A DNA stretch of 64,000 bases from Kitagawia praeruptora. Lineage: Eukaryota; Streptophyta; Magnoliopsida; Apiales; Apiaceae. The notes below the pieces were generated by a model, which was not told the DNA's origin, did not search any database, and saw only the letters and a list, made by a program, of their open reading frames with translations. Each line of letters opens with the position of its first letter. Positions within the stretch are counted from its first letter, which is position 1. Shown piece by piece: positions 61,542 to 64,000 of the stretch. Made by a program: the position numbers and the translations under genes. The stretch is taken from NCBI GenBank assembly GCA_037693485.1, contig CM075349.1, positions 28,093,501-28,157,500 on the forward strand, in the 5' to 3' direction.

Positions 61542-62050
61542 TCATAAGATCACTTGCCATTTCCATTGGTTTTCAAATAGCATATCACCAGATTCTCTCA
61601 TTTGTATAAGGTTCTTCACAAACAACTGAACAACAAAAATGCCATCCAGCAGAATCATTCTGCAGAACTCTTCTGACTCAAACTTAGAGGTATCTTCATA
61701 GCAGCCACGGACTTTACCTTCCATGTCAGTTGCATAGGTAATCAACTTATCTATGTCGATTCCAAATCTATATAAAAAGCTATGCAGGTATCTTATTTTG
61801 TATGCTTCCATCGCTTGCAAATGACTCTTACCATGGTGAAGAGGCCCAATTGAGACAACACGAGGTGTGTAGGCTTCTTCTTTTGATTTTCTGTATTTCT
61901 CAGAAACTCTGAAGATAACACTGTGTATGAATCAGTAGCCAATGCAGCTAGCTCCTTATTTATAGAACATTTTAAATTTTCAACCACAATAAGACGAACT
62001 TCTTCACTGCCTTGTTTTAAAATAGGAGTTGAGTTGCCTATATTTTCCAT
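61542..62050 (-). pseudogene. DUF247 protein, N-terminal part, joined to NLR-3
   Basis: The ATG at 62050 opens VENLKCSINKELAALATDSY. After a one- or two-base shift near 61920-61935 the family sequence continues in another frame: VIFRVSEKYRKSKEEAYTPR, then VVSIGPLHHGKSHLQAMEAY, KIRYLHSFLYRFG and KFESEEFCRMILLDGIFVVQ. These are the opening blocks of DUF247 (PF03140) plant membrane proteins. The match stops at MLFENQW; the next bases are NLR-3 in a different frame, so this is a broken chimera. DUF247 genes are mostly uncharacterised; two take part in grass self-incompatibility. The rest of this gene is not in the window. Confidence 0.85.
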
Positions 62051-63862
62051 CTTAATTCCCTTTTTTCAAGGATAACTGCCAGGAGAAACACACTCAATCA
62101 TCTTCTATTAACAATATAAGCAGGATCCACAATATTTCAAGAGGGTGCCATAATAGTCACATATTCAGTGTTTACAAAGTACAAAACTAAACAATTTTAT
62201 TAATGCACAATTGTTACACTCTTATATTACATCTTGTCCTTCAAAAGTTTTCAAATTACGGGAACAACATAATTGAATCATTACCAAAACTATCCTATAT
62301 TACACATTTTTATGTTTAACTGGTCATTGATTCTACAGAGTACAGACTCTACTTTCTATCAATTGCATAAGAAAGATTTTACAACTTTTTTGTGGTTGTC
62401 CTCCTATGTTTTTAATGGGTCAAGATAAAAAGTAGTAGATTAATTGCTACTGAGCTAGCTGGTGAAATGGGGTATAAGGATCCCCTCCTCACTATGCTAA
62501 ACTCCCGCAGTACAGGAATATCTCATCTAAAACATACTTCAAGCCAGACTCATTAACAAATAAATTTTAGAATATCATACTAATTCCCAAATTAAGGTGA
62601 GCATTGTTAGCTTGTCAACCAACAAGGGTGAAAATGCCAGAAGTCAGAAGCAACTATTTAAACACAGATCGTGATTAAAACCGAAGACAATCACTGTAAT
62701 TTATAACTGGTAATGTTTTAGATTGTAGTAGATAATCTTAAATTATGCCTCATTGTTCCCTCTGGTTTAAGCGTAATCCAGAAATCAGAAGCTAAAATTG
62801 ATGAGCAACATCGAGAGTTGAATAAACAGTAGTAAAGAGAGGAAGTTGGAGGTACAGCGAGTGTTGAACCTCTCGTTGGAGATGGTTTCTATATGGTAAT
62901 ACATTGCGCTCTAACGACTCTTTGTGAAAACTCAGTATACTAAAAAAACAGAGGTACTTTCCTTTAATTTCTAGCATACACTATATCTTCAGCATAAATA
63001 CAAATAACTCTCACATAGTGCATACGAAAACTCTGTAATTTTCAGTAATAAAATTATAATCAAGATTCGAGATAGATGACATTTTAATTTAAGTGGTCAG
63101 TTACGATAACATAACGATTAACAAGTAACTTCATATATTATCTTGGGGACATTACATACTTCTCTTAAGATAGTAGTGAAGGGCTGATGGCTATACTACA
63201 TATATATGCAAGAAACGCTGTAATCAGACAAAATCAAGAATTCAATGAATTACTAAGAAATGTAAAGGATGTATACATACAGATTTAGATAAAGCAAGTG
63301 CAGTGTGCAGTACAGTAAGACAATAATAATTGATAGTTGAAGAACCTGGTTAGGATGAATCTTAATCAACAAGAAGAAGAAGAATAAGTTTGATTCTACT
63401 TGTTTTCTTGGGTCGTTGACTTCAAACTTTGCATCTCTCTCACTCGTTTTTTTTGAAAGACAAATAATTCATCGATAAAAAATCATACTACATATATAAA
63501 ACTAATTAAATATCATCACATACTGAAATAGATCAAAATCAAATCAATATTTTCTAATATTGATTTACAATTTTGTGAGATCTAGATAAAATAAAGTGTA
63601 AAATGAATGTTCAATGTACATTTACTACTACAAAACCATAATTCTTTCATTTGAAAGTGTTTACTTTTAACAGCAGAACACGTTACAAGCAATGTCAATC
63701 TGAACTATACTATAAGAATATCATACAACTGAATCGAACGTACCAACAGATAAGAAAATTTTACAATTCTATTAGCGTATCACACAAAAGCATAACCGAA
63801 AAATAAGGAAGCATACAGACTTCACATGTTGAATTGACGGAGAAATACAAGTACCAAGCTGT
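62051..63862. other. intergenic region between two DUF247 sequences
   Basis: AT-rich, no ORF with recognisable content. It should contain the promoter of the DUF247 remnant at 62050 and the 3' region of the gene at the right edge. The short ORF at 62792-62977 (minus) has no support. Confidence 0.5.
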
Positions 63863-64000
63863 TCAACTATTCTTTGTTTGCACTATGGAGCACACAGTTT
63901 GTACAATCGTGAGGAGTATCACTGCAGTTGCAGCCATGAAAGCAACAAAAGACCATGGATTGCTGAAATATTCTTTTTTTAAGATCGCCTTCCACCTGAA
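63863..64000 (-). CDS. DUF247 protein, C-terminal end, incomplete at window edge
   Basis: The minus strand reads FRWKAILKKEYFSNPWSFVA, then a hydrophobic segment FMAATAVILLTIVQTVCSIV and QTKNS before the TGA at 63863-63865; 45 residues seen. An aromatic W/YFxxPW motif followed by one C-terminal membrane helix is the typical end of DUF247 (PF03140) proteins. The gene runs off the right edge, so its integrity is unknown. It is in the same orientation as the DUF247 start at 62050, consistent with a tandem family. Confidence 0.82.
   Translation of the reverse strand, partial: FRWKAILKKEYFSNPWSFVAFMAATAVILLTIVQTVCSIVQTKNS

Larger units (their letters stand above)
53239..61566 (-). pseudogene. NLR-3: CC-NB-LRR remnant split by two Copia elements
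   Basis: Minus-strand parts in order: 61566-61077 (MEMASDLMRDLSISQAEAEE, KHHYFGKKADQQRHRSMLLL, LGSLVYLRYLRVSDVHLK); 57804-57574 (GRLRHLYLPSLGVKG, SKLKTLENFDTNWCKVKDLP); 53937-53239 (AIALSSSSCLQYLELSISTR, GFPKLTNLTLEFLPN, LEELPEGMKYLNSLQ, ending VPSLQILQTL and a stop). It follows NLR-2 closely, including its LRRs. NB-ARC and CC domains are absent; the 5' edge meets DUF247 sequence. An internal duplication around CAAACTCCGGGA (53647-53745) breaks the frame in the middle. Not functional. Confidence 0.88.

Noticed and set aside
62792..62977. 61-residue minus-strand ORF
   Set aside because: No domain, neighbouring exon or start context; length expected by chance.

Overview
The window is plant nuclear DNA. 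It holds LTR retrotransposons of recognised plant lineages (SIRE-type and other Ty1/Copia, Tekay chromovirus and Tat/Retand Ty3/Gypsy), a CACTA transposon, hAT and Stowaway MITEs, Helitrons, CC-NB-LRR (NLR) resistance-gene remnants and DUF247 genes. Many spacers are very AT-rich. I see no marker that fixes the species; a eudicot is the best guess.

The old layer is a damaged NLR cluster on the minus strand with three paralogous pieces (about 12.03-12.85 kb, 30.7-35.3 kb and 53.2-61.6 kb). A DUF247 start abuts the third piece, and the C-terminus of another DUF247 protein lies at the right edge. ALG10 and LRR-like fragments are also present. Almost everything else has inserted into or between these. 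Because the NLR pieces are paralogous, they act as empty-site references for one another, and many insertions can be bounded to the base by target-site duplications (TSDs).

1-9.33 kb: the 5' part of a SIRE-type Copia element (minus) with gag, pol and an extra ORF running off the left edge; it is inserted in the integrase of a Tekay-type Gypsy remnant whose 3' LTR ends near 11.98 kb. 12.0-23.4 kb: a nest of at least four layers: NLR fragment, then a Copia with TA..CA ends (TSD CTTCG), then a 9-kb CACTA element carrying host-gene fragments (TSD CAT), then a non-autonomous LTR element full of tandem repeats (TSD GGTTC). A 428-bp hAT MITE (TSD CCTGCGAC) sits in the same NLR fragment. 23.4-30.7 kb: AT-rich spacer with duplications, a Stowaway MITE and a composite Helitron. 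30.7-35.3 kb: NLR-2, split at one point by a 2.56-kb LTR element (TSD GTACC) that carries an intact intronless TPR-thioredoxin-like (TTL-family) gene ending in a poly(A) run. 35.6-38.2 kb: a young, internally deleted Copia (TSD TTTAT). 38.5-38.9 kb: ALG10 fragment. 40.9-51.9 kb: a small Helitron split by a 10.4-kb Retand Gypsy (TSD AAAAG) with almost identical LTRs but broken pol, an antisense three-exon ORF and a 79-bp satellite-like array. 52-53 kb: a second Stowaway and a complete 451-bp Helitron. 53.2-61.6 kb: NLR-3, split by a truncated Copia and by a small Copia (TSD CTAAA) whose single 613-codon ORF survived several in-frame deletions. 61.5-64 kb: DUF247 sequences and plain spacer.

The only uninterrupted host-type ORF of normal domain content is the TTL retrocopy; the DUF247 C-terminus at the right edge may belong to a working gene. 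The most unusual items are the LTR-flanked TTL retrocopy, the multi-gene CACTA capture, the TA..CA LTR termini in two families, the recent Retand insertion with disabled coding, and the DUF247/NLR junction.
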